Assembly: GCA_932294355.1 (NCBI GenBank) | Contig: OW028734.1 | Span: forward strand, 6,646,501-6,710,500 | Direction: 5' to 3' | DNA from: Aporophyla lueneburgensis | Lineage: Eukaryota; Arthropoda; Insecta; Lepidoptera; Noctuidae | Length of the DNA: 64,000 nt | In this document: one piece after another, positions 11,798 to 22,660 of the stretch | Layout of the letters: each line of letters starts with the position of its first letter | How positions within the stretch are numbered: position 1 is the first letter of the stretch | Notes under the pieces: generated by a model | Databases searched by the model: none | What the model was told of the DNA's origin: nothing | What the model saw: only the letters and a program-made list of their open reading frames with translations | Made by a program: the position numbers and the translations under genes

Positions 11798-12220
11798 AAA
11801 ACGTACAGTACTACTGTCATCTTTGAAATGTAATAAAAAAAAACGAATGGGACATACAAACTTGAATTTAGTGTAATATGATAATATAAATTAAACATTT
11901 AAATACTGAACAATAATTGTATTATAATGAATGTGATTAAAATTAAAATTTGCACGCTTGCTTACAGGCAGAATAGAATTACACTTAGGTTATAAGATGT
12001 CACATTCACAAACAATGTATTTCTTGAAAATAAACATTTGATATGATAAGTTTGTGTGTTCTTGCCTCATCCCCAAGAGCATGCCGCTTAATTTTAGAAA
12101 ACTAACTGCCTTATTAAATCCTTATGTTTGTGTCACACAACGATTTCCCTTCAAGTAGCCTGACTGAGCATTTGTGTCCAAGAGTTACTTTTCCCAATCT
12201 TTTTGTGTATGTTCCTTTCT
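11798..12220. other. AT-rich interval, nothing recognised
   Basis: No recognisable coding motif, repeat pair or RNA gene. It ends in a pyrimidine-rich tract leading to the exon-like segment at 12230. Confidence 0.4.
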
Positions 12221-12335
12221 TTTGCAGATATTATTGAAATAAGTATGATGACTGCTGCAGGTTCAAGTAGAAGTTGTGGAAGAGCTGAACTCAATCTGAA
12301 ACAAAACATGGTTGATATTTTAACTGTATCATTGA
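12221..12335 (+). other. Possible orphan exon
   Basis: A strong acceptor-like tract (gttcctttcttttgcag) precedes a frame reading IIEISMMTAAGSSRSCGRAE LNLKQNMVDILTVSLIT and then a stop, where a SINE fragment begins. It may be a remnant exon of a host or TE gene. I do not recognise the protein, and the call rests only on the splice signal and balanced composition. Confidence 0.25.
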
Positions 12336-12466
12336 TAACATAACATCACGCCTTGTTTCCCCAAAAGGTTCGGCAGAGGTGTACCTGTAGTACAGTGTAA
12401 TAAGGGGTGAGCCTATTGCTATCAAGCAGAAACAAATCCAGTCTTGGAGTTGCTACTGAGAGAATA
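12335..12466 (-). repeat. SINE 3' fragment, minus strand
   Basis: The reverse complement matches the 3' part of the complete SINE at 45809-46070. Shared pieces are the 'caacaggcga..'-type tail, the ggtacacctctgccnaaccnttnggggaaacaaggcgtgatgtta region, and the ctcagtagca...ctggatttg block. The tRNA-like head is missing, so this is a 5'-truncated copy. Confidence 0.75.
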
Positions 12467-12770
12467 ATATTGACTCATATATATACACTAACTTCTGCCC
12501 ATGGACATCGTCTGCATAAAATTTGTTGTTCCCCTAACCGTCCCCATTGCATCGAATCGCCTGCCTGTGTGATTTCTTTGTATAATATGTATCTTTTTGT
12601 TCAGCTCGTAAGGTTCCTAGCGTAACGTTATACATATAGCCTATAGCCTTCCTCAATAAATGGGCTACCCAACACTAAAAGATTTTCAATTTCAATCATT
12701 AGTTCTTGAGATCATACCATTCAACCAAACCAACAAATAAACTCTTCAGCTTTATAATATTAGTAAAGAT
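12467..12770 (+). repeat. Lepidopteran interspersed repeat tail (Helitron/Lep1-like?)
   Basis: The block ending ccttcctcaataaatgggct acccaacactaaaag ... ctttataatattagtaaaga is characteristic of short repeats widespread in moths and butterflies. These have been described as Helitron-like (Lep1); that assignment is from memory and hedged. A related tail occurs at 61941-62112. Confidence 0.5.
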
Positions 12771-13207
12771 AATATGTAAGCACTGTAAGCAGCTTGGTAA
12801 GTACCTTCCGCTCTCCGTTGTTGTCAAGTATTGGTGGCCTCTTGATACTCACAGGAGGTACTTCATAACACCAACCTCCCATGAGTCTGAGTATCCACAT
12901 GCTTCAACTTCATGATTCTGTCTTGTGCTGATGGCTGTTTCAGTACTACAAACTTCTGATGTATTTCATTATAAAATGCATACACCTACAATATTCTATG
13001 CAGCATCACCACTAGAAACACTGGAATATTCTCTGAAACAATACAAACCAACATTATTATATTGTCATAGAACAATAAAGCTGGTTTTCATAACTCTAAA
13101 AAGATGTTTGGATGGTTTCTCTTTTAAGAATTTAGGAATGCAATTAACAAAATTGAAGAAACGAAAAAAGAGTTCCTTTTTAAGGTTTAACCTATAGTAC
13201 TTTTTAT
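12771..13207 (-). other. Decayed coding-like stretch of unknown origin
   Basis: Read on the minus strand, one frame gives EYSSVSSGDAA, stops, then TSEVCSTETAISTRQNHEVE ACGYSDSWEVGVMKYLL before another stop (about 13040-12850). The composition looks protein-like, but stops interrupt it and no family is recognised. Confidence 0.2.
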
Positions 13208-13273
13208 GTATGTGTAATCCGCCTATGAGGATTAGTACATAGTTACTAATCCTCATAGGCGGATTACACATAC
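13208..13273. repeat. Perfect 30-bp hairpin
   Basis: Arms 13208-13237 and 13244-13273 (gtatgtgtaatccgcctatg... ) are exactly complementary around a 6-base loop. The perfect pairing suggests a young palindromic repeat. Confidence 0.9.
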
Positions 13274-14423
13274 GCACTGCAATTCAAGCATTCTGGTTTT
13301 TGAGCAGATTGCTTTGGCCATCTTTTAAACTTTTTTCTCAAAAACAAAATGTATGAAGACACTTACCGGAGATTATTAGTTCCTACTTCCCGGTTTAGCA
13401 AACCGATGGGAAGTGCTGGACTTGGTAAATTACCACACTTTAAGCTCTTCCACACATGTTTCATTGTGATGTGGTGCAAAAAATAACACGCGCCGTTGTC
13501 GGCTTTACTGCTTCACTCAGTCTCAGTCGACTTATTAACTGGCTATAGTATTATCGTTCGACACAGTGAAAAAGTAATGGAACTATAATATTATATAATG
13601 CGATTAATGAGTCTGTTTAATAAAAAAAAATGACAATCTTTGCACGACGGACAAAGCAAAGAAATGCTCTTTGAAAAAAACTTTTACGAAACTGCGCGAG
13701 ACTTCCGTTGGTTCGGTCTGTAGGTCAATCGACCTGTGTTGCCAGATGTGGCACGCTCCAAGTCCCATTCGCCAAAATGTTGCCCATTTTTTTATGTAAG
13801 TAGCCTAAATTCGGCAAATATAAGTTTTACTCTTTGCGAAAGAAGAATATTTTCATAATACAGTTGTTACTTTTATTGGGAAAAATCTGAATTATTTTTC
13901 AATTGAGCCCAGTTTCGTTGGGCCATTGGGCCCACTACAACCATTCCTCCAAATCACAACCCAACGTCTTAAGTATGCAGACACTTTTAATTGATTTGGA
14001 GCTTAAACAGAATCTACAATCAAGAACTATTTGAAAGCAATATAGAATTTCTAAACTTAAACAGTCTATGAATGTTTAACTGACATCATTCAACAATTTA
14101 CAAGCCAATAAAAAAAATATTTCGTTCGGTTTCGGTACTAAAAAAACACTAAGTATTTAATATTTCTCTATTTTCACTCTGTGATTATTGTGATTAACGT
14201 TAAAACTGGTGACGTTCTGTTAAAGGCATTTCAGTATCTGACATTTTATCACTCCTCAGATAATCTGGATAGCAATGGAGCCTGCCATAAGGATAAGAAC
14301 TGCCACTTGCTCACTTCAGATGTCGCTGCTACACTGCCACTGTACTAAGAGTTTGACAGCTAGCTGTCATTATCCATATATTTATTGCGAACAAGCAACA
14401 TCTTTTACTTGTAATTATTCAAT
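13274..14423. other. Mostly unassigned, one exon-like segment on the minus strand
   Basis: On the minus strand, an ATG near 13464 opens MKHVWKSLKCGNLPSPALPI GLLNREVGTNNLR and ends at a GTAAGT donor near 13367, so it resembles an exon. I do not recognise it. The rest of the interval is AT-rich, with no identified gene or repeat. Confidence 0.25.
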
Positions 14424-14640
14424 ATGCCTACTTGCGCAACTATTGACTACAAAAATCTGTGGACCCATGTGTTCCCCAAAGATGTTAATAGAAAAACGTG
14501 TGGGAGATAGTTCTTCGACAAAATAATATGGAACCTTAATAATACGTCGGGGATTAGCGCTATCTACTTCAAACCAGAAGCTTTTTCAGAGAAATTCGTA
14601 AAGCTCTGTGGAGCATCACCTGATGCTCCCAAGAGAACAT
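14424..14640 (+). pseudogene. THAP-domain-like remnant
   Basis: The frame from 14424 reads MPTCATIDYKN... THVFPKDVNRKTCGR and then stops at 14508-14510. This resembles the start of a THAP zinc finger (Cys near the N terminus, then 'HxFPKD..RR..W'), but the second Cys and the Trp are lost. Related text (LCGASPDAPKRTCP) follows in another phase. THAP domains occur in P-element transposases and in host proteins, so the source is undecided. Confidence 0.35.
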
Positions 14641-15418
14641 GTCCGTTTATTGCCTCCTGACAAGATGGTTTGATATTACGTAATATAATGTAAAGGTGTG
14701 TTTATATTTATATTAACGAATTAGATCAGTACTAGAATCAATATCTCTGTTTTTCAGTCAGAAAAATCACCCGCGACTTGGATCTCAACTCCGATCACGT
14801 TATTTCTGTCGTACACTTCCAGTGTTCACCAAAAAATGAACTTTAAATAAACAAACACATGGTAACTTTTAAACTATAAAACCATCATAATTTAATGTCT
14901 TTTCCAGTAAAGCGTTTTTACCAGGGGTAGCGTGTTTCCCTTTTCCTTAGGTCGCCTATTAATAGTGCTCCACTCCTTGTCTCATATATATTTATCAATT
15001 TTTTGTTTAATTCGTGATCAACACGAAGTAAACCAAATCAAAACAATGGCGTTTTGTAGACGATGATCTTTGCTGCCACCTATGACGTGTTTTCAGATTT
15101 TAACCCTATTGGCAATTACCGAAAACAAAAGTATTTCACTGTTCTTCTTTCTTTCAAATAATAAAATAATTCTGTTAAATGAAACCATATTTTAATGAAT
15201 TATCGGAATCATATCGACGAGTTCCGGGCTATTTGTATTAACCGACATTTTTGAAACTTTACACAGAGCAGTTCAAAGTTTCGATTTTTAGAAAAAAAAA
15301 AATAACTTTAGTAAATCGCATTATTTCTTTAAAAAGATGGATATTACTGTTTTTATAACATATTCCCCATAATCAGATTAATTTTATTTCTAATATCCTT
15401 ATATTTAACGAAGATAAA
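14641..15418. other. AT-rich interval, nothing recognised
   Basis: A possible late THAP-like tail (actccgatcacgttatttct...cacttccag) near 14790 is the only hint of coding. Otherwise no gene, repeat or RNA gene is seen. Confidence 0.4.
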
Positions 15419-15819
15419 TGTCGCTTAATACAAAATGACACATATTTTACTTTTTTTTGTTCCAGGTTAAATGACTTAACCGCCTATGATTATTGTTTCT
15501 TATTCGAGGCTAAATGACTAAACCGCCTAGGTTTATTATTTCTTGTTCCAAGCTAAATGACTTCACCGCCTAGGCATGCAAATAATGGCTCTAAGCTAAG
15601 TGCTTTAATCAAAGAGTTGGCCATATTTCAAACCCAAGCTAATTGATTTAAATACCATATCTTAAACTTATTAATGTGTGGCTAATTAGTTTATGCGACT
15701 GATTTTTTTAAAATATATTGGTTGTAATCATACTTGAATAATGAAGTTTGCAGAAATTGGCGGTTAAAACATTGATAAATTAAAAGGTACATACATAGGG
15801 TGTACCTACCTATCTTGTT

Positions 15820-17299
15820 TGTGTGAACAAGGCGCAGGGTGATGACGGAATTACGGCCGAGCTCTTGAAGGCCGGTGGAAAACCCGTTCTAAAGGCCCTT
15901 CAGAAGCTATTTGATTCCGTCATACTCGAGGGCAAAACGCCACAGGCATGGAACAGAGGTGTGGTGGTACTTTTCTTTAAGAAGGGTGACAATACCCTAC
16001 TTAAGAATTATAGGCCCATCTCACTTCTGAGCCATGTCTACAAGCTGTTTTCAAGGGTCATCACGAACCGTCTCGCGCGCAGGTTTGACGACTTCCAGCC
16101 TCCCGAACAAGCCGGATTCCGTAAAGGCTTTAGCACCGTGGACCACATACATACGCTGCGGCAGGTTATACAGAAGACCGAAGAGTATAACCTGCCTCTC
16201 TGCTTAGCGTTTGTGGATTACGAAAAAGCCTTCGATTCGATCGAAACCTGGGCTGTACTGCAGTCTCTCCAACGGTGCCAGATTGACTATCGGTACATCG
16301 AGGTGCTGAAGTGTTTGTATGAAAACGCCACTATGTCAGTCCGGCTCCAGGACAGAGCCTCGAAACCTATCCTCCTGCAGCGAGGGGTGAGACAGGGAGA
16401 CGTCATCTCTCCGAAACTGTTCACCGCTGCACTGGAGGATGTCTTCAAGGTTCTGGACTGGAAAGGGGCTGACATCAACATCAATGGCGAGTACATCACT
16501 CACCTTCGAATTGCCGACGATATAGTAATCATGGCTGAGACTATGGAGGACCTCAGTACAATGCTCGATGACCTCAGTAGAGCTTCCGAAAGAGTGGGTC
16601 TTAGGATGAACATGGACAAGACAAAGGTCATGTACAATGCTCGTGTGATACCCACTCCAGTGAAGATCGGAAGCGCTACTCTCGAAGTTGTGGATGAATA
16701 TGTGTATCTAGGACAGACTGTCCAGTTAGGTAGGTCCAACTTCGAGAAAGAGGTCAATCGTCGAATCCGACTCGGATGGGCAGCGTTCGGAAAGCAACGC
16801 GGTATATTCTCGTCCCAATTACCGCAGTGTCTCAAGACAAAAGTCTTTGACCAGTGTGTGTTGCCAGTGATGACATATGGTACTGAGACGTGGTCGCTCA
16901 CAATGGGCCTCATAAGAAGGCTCAAAGTCACGCAAAGAGCAATGGAGAGGGCTATGCTTGGAGTTTCCCTACGTGATCGAATCAGAAATGATGAGATCCG
17001 TAGGAAAACCAAGGTTACCGACATAGCCCGAAGAATTGCCAAACTTAAGTGGCAGTGGGCAGGGCACATTGCTCGCAGAACAGATGGCCGATGGGGTCGG
17101 AAGGTTCTGGAGTGGCGACCGCGTACTGGAAGACGTAGCGTTGGAAGGAGACCTCCCACAAGATGGACTGATGACCTGGTGAAGGCCGCAGGAATGCGTT
17201 GGATGCGGGAGGCACAGAACAGGTCGAGGTGGCGGTGCTTGGGGGAGGCCTATGTCCAGCAGTGGACGTCTTTCGGCTGAAATGATGATGATGATGATG
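15820..17299 (+). mobile_element. 5'-truncated RTE-clade LINE
   Basis: An 11-12-bp target duplication (acctatcttgtt) lies at 15808-15819 and 17300-17311. The element ends with a (GAT)n run, the microsatellite tail expected for RTE. It starts inside the reverse transcriptase domain, so it was truncated at its 5' end on insertion. The tail motif ggcctatgtccagcagtgga recurs in the copies at 19.5, 21.6, 26.2, 50.4 and 61.2 kb. Confidence 0.95.
15823..17280 (+). CDS. RTE-clade reverse transcriptase, N-terminally truncated
   Basis: This open frame of 485 codons (first codon GTG; not a real start) encodes the reverse transcriptase of an RTE LINE. Visible motifs in order: QGDDGITAELLK; NYRPISLLSHVYKLFSRVI; QAGFRKGFSTVDHI; FVDYEKAFDSI with its catalytic Asp; GVRQGDVISPKLF; LRIADDIVIM, where RTE usually has FADD, so the Phe is replaced by Ile but both Asp are present; and the RTE C-terminal block AMERAMLGVSLRDRIRN ... 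KLKWQWAGHIARR ... GEAYVQQWTSFG. The endonuclease domain is missing. With no promoter or start, it is not expected to be expressed as such, but the frame has no stops, so the insertion is fairly young. Confidence 0.92.
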   Translation: MNKAQGDDGITAELLKAGGKPVLKALQKLFDSVILEGKTPQAWNRGVVVLFFKKGDNTLLKNYRPISLLSHVYKLFSRVITNRLARRFDDFQPPEQAGFRKGFSTVDHIHTLRQVIQKTEEYNLPLCLAFVDYEKAFDSIETWAVLQSLQRCQIDYRYIEVLKCLYENATMSVRLQDRASKPILLQRGVRQGDVISPKLFTAALEDVFKVLDWKGADININGEYITHLRIADDIVIMAETMEDLSTMLDDLSRASERVGLRMNMDKTKVMYNARVIPTPVKIGSATLEVVDEYVYLGQTVQLGRSNFEKEVNRRIRLGWAAFGKQRGIFSSQLPQCLKTKVFDQCVLPVMTYGTETWSLTMGLIRRLKVTQRAMERAMLGVSLRDRIRNDEIRRKTKVTDIARRIAKLKWQWAGHIARRTDGRWGRKVLEWRPRTGRRSVGRRPPTRWTDDLVKAAGMRWMREAQNRSRWRCLGEAYVQQWTSFG

Positions 17300-17311
17300 A
17301 CCTATCTTGTT

Positions 17312-17830
17312 AATAATTATGAAATGAGAAATAAAACACATTATAAATTGTTTAAAGATAAGTTTTTTATTTAAAATGACAATCACCTAGGAACAGCAGT
17401 AACTTCTTAGCTTACCAAGGTAACAACTAAAGTTTTTATCACAACTGTATAGGAATCAGAAGTTAAACAGTATTTTTATTACGTAGCCTCACGATTTGCG
17501 TCAACTAAAACGAGGTGGGAGACGCCTGAAGCGCCCGCGCGGAGTGGCGAGGGCATTTAAACTCGCGTGGTTTATCGCGATGGCGCCAATATCATTGTTT
17601 TAACCAAAGTCATAATAGTCAATCCATATAAAATTTTGATTGTATTAATGTGTATACTATTCTTATTCCGTTTAAGTTAAACTGTTTGAAGTACCAGAAC
17701 TTTACTTTTGATATAACTGAAACGACACTGCGAATCAAATATTGAATAAAACAAATAGGTTTAACCATAATCTTTAAATGTTTACTGTTGAAATCCTAAA
17801 TAGTTCATGCGACCGACATATCATTATCTA
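17312..17830. other. Unassigned spacer between the two repeat halves
   Basis: AT-rich except for a short GC-rich segment at about 17505-17590 (acgaggtgggagacgcctga...). No ORF or recognised repeat. Confidence 0.4.
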
Positions 17831-18589
17831 CTGCAAGCTAAATGGTTGAAGTGACAACATTTAACATTTCATGTACAGAGCTAAATGTATGGATTGACAC
17901 TGGGTATGAATTTGACAAAGAGGCTAAATGTATTAAACGACATTCTTGTATATTAACAAGGTAAAGCTAATTGTATTAAGCGACACTAGATAAGAATTTA
18001 ACAAAAAGGCTAATTGTATGAAGCGACATTTCTATATATTTATAAAGTCAGGCTAAATGCTTTAACGTACGTTGCCTGTAAATTGTTGCTCCAGGAAAAA
18101 ATGTTTAAACGACTGCCTGGTATTTGGTAGTCAGATTAAGTACACAGTTCCTAAATTTGTCAATATTTTATGTCGCTTCATTAATTGCAGTCCAAAATGG
18201 GCCCCAAAAATGCGGTTGTATTAAGCGACAAAAAGTGCACCGATCGTCACCAAACCCAGCTCAAATGACGCAGAAAAATTAGCTGATTCCAAATATGTAT
18301 AAAAGTCTATATCGCTCAGAGTGTCGCTTAATACATTTAGCCCGGAACCCGTCGATATGTATACATATTATCCAACATAAAGCCTCTACAACAAAAACGT
18401 TAATTGCCTATTAAAAATAAAAGCGTCAGTTGCACATCCCTTCTTCGCTCCCGTCGATGCCGTCGTTAATAAGGTGCCCTTTTTGCGCCAACCATATCAG
18501 CATTTCAATAGGGATCGTATCTCTCTGCAGTATTCAAATATGATGCAGTACTGCTAGAACTAATAGTTATTTAGGTTTTTTTTACTGTG

Positions 18590-20000
18590 GGTCAACAGTC
18601 CTTTATACTCTGCCAATGAGCCTTCCACAACACAAATGCTGGCTCAACGGACATACGTGAAGACGAAATATAAGTTGTAGTTATGTCTTTGAGATAAAGG
18701 CTCATTTTTTTTAATGGAACTGTTCCCGTGTACTCCGTATTCCGCAACACCAATAATGTGGCCGTCCAAATAGAGATCTGAGTTCTGAATAAAGTTTTAA
18801 ACGGGTGCCAGTCTAAAAAATACTCGAGCATCATGCACACCCCCCGCACAACCAGCTAAGACACTGGAGAACACCACGTCATGAGTACAAACAGCCTGGA
18901 ACAACACATTAACATTATATTAATTATTATGTTATTTGAATTGTAACTTTACTAGGGACATCATGAGAGTTATCCTTACTTGCGCTTGGATTGAGCAAGT
19001 GCCTTTACGGTTAATATAGGATTGTCCATGCTCGGTTGGTGCATTTATTTTAATGTGCGTCTCATGAATAGCTCCCACTACCCTTGGGAATCCACTGTCT
19101 CTCAAACTCTTTATCCACTTCTCTTGTATGCTCTAGGCCATCTTATGAACTGCGGAGCAAGGGAATGGAGACCATGAGAATCTCGTCGTACGTTTTTAAG
19201 GACAGTGGCCAGGCCTACATTATATTTCTCAGATCTGAAAAATATAAAAATGCAAATTAATTGTTTTTATTAAAACTTGTTTCAAGTACCCAATATGCTT
19301 TTCCTGACCTGCACAACTACCTCACTCAAGTATAAGCTTACTACTTTTTTAATTAAAATCACATCCCTGCAAACATATTTTTTTTAAATGAGCAACATTT
19401 CACAAAAGATGAAAAAAAAAATGATGTCCGTAAAGAAAGTATATTACATGAAATAAATATAATTTTTACCTGTACATTCATCACGAGGAATACGCTGGAT
19501 CCGGGAAGTACAAAACCGGTCGAACTGGCGGAGCTTGGGGGAGGCCTATGTCCAGCAGTGGACGTCTTTCGGCTGAAATGATGATGATGATGATGATGAC
19601 ATTCATCAAGGTGTTGCCAACATCCAAAGCGCAATGAGAAGCTATTGTTTAGCTTCTTATGTTTCCTTCCAAAAGTTATACCAGTTTCCATTATTTTTGG
19701 ACCTATTTATCCCAATACGTATTCGAAAGTATCGGGATACATCCTGTATAACAACAATGTTTTAAGACAGTTTTTTTTTGGAATCCTTTAATCCAAGGCT
19801 TAACAGCATATCTGTGTAATTTGTTAGTCGTGGTATTTTTCTTCGGAGTAAACATTTGACGAGAACATATAAATATCACTAAATCCAAGCTCTCAGAGTA
19901 GATAGAAGCAATTAACAAAAAAAAAAGTGCCAATGCGTTGAACTCCCATTTTCAATCCCAATAAACTTGTTCTTACTCATGCAGGGCAAGTTGCCAGTTT
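18590..20000 (-). pseudogene. Decayed PIF/Harbinger transposase
   Basis: On the minus strand, scattered frames give typical Harbinger nuclease text. About 19130-18960 reads WIKSLRDSGFPRVVGAIHET H.. TEHGQSYINRKGTCSIQAQ (the family motif is 'VVGAIDGTHI'). About 18890-18830 reads VFSSVLAGCAGGVHDARVF, matching 'GxxGSVHDARVF'. Farther upstream, 19930-19620 reads LHRYAVKPWIKGF..., resembling the N-terminal region. Stops and shifts are numerous. An AG/GT-like gap near 19230 may be an old intron, now holding an RTE tail. The first catalytic Asp appears replaced (ETH for DGTH), so it is clearly dead. Confidence 0.7.
19484..19598 (+). mobile_element. Extremely 5'-truncated RTE tail
   Basis: Only the last 115 bases of an RTE LINE, including gcggagcttgggggaggcct and the (GAT)n end. 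It is flanked by a perfect 10-bp duplication, acattcatca, at 19474-19483 and 19599-19608. Confidence 0.95.
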
Positions 20001-20354
20001 TGAAGTTTTACGTTCAGCAACTATTATTAGCGGCGTTCAGTAGCTTAACGAATTGTTGATAATTCTCACATGCCGTAATCGTGATATCACCAATCAAGCC
20101 GGAACGCAAATTATTGATGTGAACGTTGTGAGCGATTGTGTTCTGATTAATTCTAAATGCAGCCGATGTCTTCCAATGGGTTTCGTAAAAATGATGAAAA
20201 AGAAGATTGTCATAAAATCTACATTTTTGTAGTTATTCACCCTTAAAAGACTGTTACTGAGAAATTTTAAAGGCAATAGTGTAAAAAAAAATGGGAATTT
20301 TCAAAAAAATGTTCGCGTCATATTTTAAGTAAAATCTAAATGCATTCCCAAAAC
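20001..20354. other. Unassigned AT-rich interval
   Basis: No gene or repeat recognised; it ends with the left copy of the hAT target duplication (cccaaaac, 20347-20354). Confidence 0.4.
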
Positions 20355-20710
20355 CAGGGCTTTGAATAACGTTAAAAATTTGGTATCGTTACTTTCATCG
20401 GACGACGTTAACGGTATTTTTAGAGGTAACGTTATGCTAGGTAACGATACTTCGCATACGTTTTACCGGTAAACTGACTTAACGTTATCAAAGATTTTAC
20501 CGGTAAATGTAATGTTACCATCGCCCAGGGTTTGATAACGTTACCAAATGCATACGAAAAGTACCGTTAAATAACGTTATTTTCTTTCATCTCTTTCTTT
20601 CGTCTACATTCATGCAGTACTGGTTTAGTTGATCACGTTGGTATTCAAATCAAAACCACTTGCGCTGCGCAACATTTTCGGAATTACGTACATTATTTTA
20701 CTATATTAAA

Positions 20711-20815
20711 ATGTCAAAAAGGATACGGAATTTTGCTCCAGAAACCGAAACGGACACGGAAGAATATTTTCACCGTCATTGTAATGATAATAGTGGATAT
20801 GATTCGGGATCCTGA
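20711..20815 (+). CDS. Short acidic ORF, possible first exon of the hAT gene
   Basis: A 34-residue frame, MSKRIRNFAPETETDTEEYF ..., ends in a TGA at 20813-20815. It lies about 350 bases inside the left end of the hAT-like element, where a transposase gene would start. Acidic N termini of this kind are common in TE proteins, but the sequence alone does not identify a family. Confidence 0.3.
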   Translation: MSKRIRNFAPETETDTEEYFHRHCNDNSGYDSGS

Positions 20816-21585
20816 TGTAAATTAATCCTATACCTACCTAAATTTTTTTAACCTTCGATTGCATGACATACGTCATATATTTTTCGCTCATATATATCAT
20901 ATGTTTAATATTTGTGGCTTTGAGGTCTAGTTAATGGGCGGCAGTAAGGAGGTGTTACTTTTCGAGCGTTTGTGGGTTTATGGCTTATGATACACATGAG
21001 CAATTGTTATTTAGTAGTAGTTAGTTAGTTTAGTAGGAAGTAGAAGAGCAAACAATATTCAGGGTGCTGATGTAAAGAACACGTGGACGAAGGGATTAAA
21101 ACTTTCAATGACACAGTATGTATAATATAGTAGGTAAATAAATGAACCAAATAAGGTAGTAATGGGCCAGGGTTTAATGAATAAATAAAGAAGATTATAG
21201 GGAAATGTAGCATCAAATTGAAAAGTTATGAGACTTCGTATATCGATTTATTGAAAAACAAGTCTTAGTATAACTTAAAATACATAACTTGTTATTGAAA
21301 TGGTTTATGATTAATAGACAGATTTAATGCTTACATTTTTTTCTAATTTGGTCACATTTCAAACAATTTTAATGCTGATTTATAAGATACATCATATTCA
21401 AGTACCAATACATACAGGTTGAATTTTTTATCACATCAAAATTTAAGTCATTGTGGAAGCACTGTTGTTAAATTACTTTGACAAAATAAAATATAAATCA
21501 AAAAATGACAAAGTAATTTTATTTTAATCAAATAGATCTTGATTAGAGCTGTGGTAGCCCAGTGGTAACGGTTTATGCTATGCTA
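20816..21585. other. Unassigned AT-rich interior of the hAT shell
   Basis: No gene recognised. A tRNA-like SINE head fragment (gagctgtggtagcccagtgg, about 21546-21566) sits just before the RTE tail. A weak inverted repeat with aaattactttg arms lies at about 21470-21520. Confidence 0.4.
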
Positions 21586-21595
21586 GATCTTGATT

Positions 21596-21817
21596 CATCA
21601 TCATCATCATCTCAGCCGCAAGACGTCCACTGCTGGACATAGGCCTTCCCCTATTTCGGGGACTTTGCCATAATCGCCACGCTTGGCAAGCGGGTTGGCG
21701 ATCGCAGTATGGTGGTAAAATGCATAGAGAACGCTGCTGCCCATTCTCCAGTAAATCCCTTAGTCGCCTTTTACGACACCCACGGGAAGAAATGGGGTGA
21801 TGCTATTCTTTATGTCC
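21596..21817 (-). mobile_element. RTE LINE 3' fragment, minus strand
   Basis: It starts with (CAT)n and carries the complement of the RTE tail (agacgtccactgctggacat). A perfect 10-bp duplication, gatcttgatt, lies at 21586-21595 and 21818-21827. This subfamily differs from the 15.8-kb copy: its continuation is cgccacgcttggcaagcggg, shared with the copy at 61.2 kb. Confidence 0.9.
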
Positions 21818-22383
21818 GATCTTGATTATTCGTATAAATTATATTACTTAAGAGCATCCTTTTCGAGGTACATTTTCATTAGGAGTAACAAAACCGCTCG
21901 TATTTCAGAAAGCCAGTTTTTCGATTTTCATTTCATCCCAAAACCGGTTTTCCGGTTTTTTCGGCTATTTCGATTATTTCCATGTTTTTTTACTTAAACC
22001 TATTTTTATGGTTCTTAAGTCTTTTTGTCGTCGACAGTCGTTAATAAGTTTTATTGCTAAATCAGAGAACACTACAATAAATTGAAAAACTCCTTTTGAG
22101 TGAATAAACTAAAATAAAACATCAATTATTTTATCTGAGTATCAACATAACATCTGGTTCAAAGCAACGACAAATTAAATACCATTCTTATTTTTGTAAT
22201 TCACCCGTAAAATTGAAAGAATGTCTAAACTATTATCATTCAGTGAGATTCGGAGCCTGATTTGCTTTATCATTCAGACGTATTTTTACTGTCTGTTTGA
22301 CGTCGATTAATCAAAATCAAATTATAAAAATAAAAACGTAGCTCATTAATTTCATCAAAGCTGATATGATCAAACATAGTTTG

Positions 22384-22660
22384 ATCAAAATTGAAATGAT
22401 AAACGAACAAAGAAATACAGTATTTTAACTGTAAAATGACATAAATCAGCAAAGTCGAAAAAAGATCGTGCCACGGTCTTTAAGTGTTTATAAAGGTATC
22501 CGGCTGATGAGAAGATTCTTTTAGCCTCGACACTCGGAGGGAGGAACTTTAAACAAATTATGTGTGCACCTGCAAAAGCCTCCATTTTCATAAAGGGCCA
22601 GCTCTACTTTAGTGATGGCAGTTAAATCATTCTCGAATCCCGTATCAATAGCGGTGGAAG
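22384..22660 (-). pseudogene. hAT transposase C-terminal dimerisation remnant
   Basis: On the minus strand the sequence reads FENDLTAITKVELALYENGG ... FLPPSVEAKRIFSSAGYLYK HLKT. The core 'P.SSVEAERIFSSAG' followed by a Leu/Lys-rich helix is the hallmark of the hAT dimerisation domain. Only the last 90 or so codons remain, and the frame is lost upstream where an R1 fragment was inserted. Confidence 0.75.

Larger units (their letters stand above)
15419..18345. repeat. Degenerate ~43-bp repeat array, split by an RTE insertion
   Basis: Variants of a 21-mer close to ggctaaatgtattaagcgac+a occur at about 15468, 15509, 15552, 15592, 15639 and 15679, then at 17836, 17879, 17922, 17964, 18009, 18052 and 18095. 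Spacings are 40-47 bases. Reverse-oriented copies (tgtcgcttaatac...) lie at both outer edges (15420; 18170 and 18322). The two halves are separated by an RTE LINE and about 500 bases of other sequence (17312-17830) that includes a GC-rich patch. The array could be the repeat-rich interior of an unknown DNA element. Confidence 0.75.

Noticed and set aside
16500..17159. Long minus-strand ORF opposite the RTE gene (219 codons)
   Set aside because: Antisense shadow of an intact reverse transcriptase frame, with no recognisable motif.
15419..18345. 43-bp array as CRISPR
   Set aside because: Repeats are degenerate, and the intervals between the 21-mers are as related as the repeats themselves; no cas genes.
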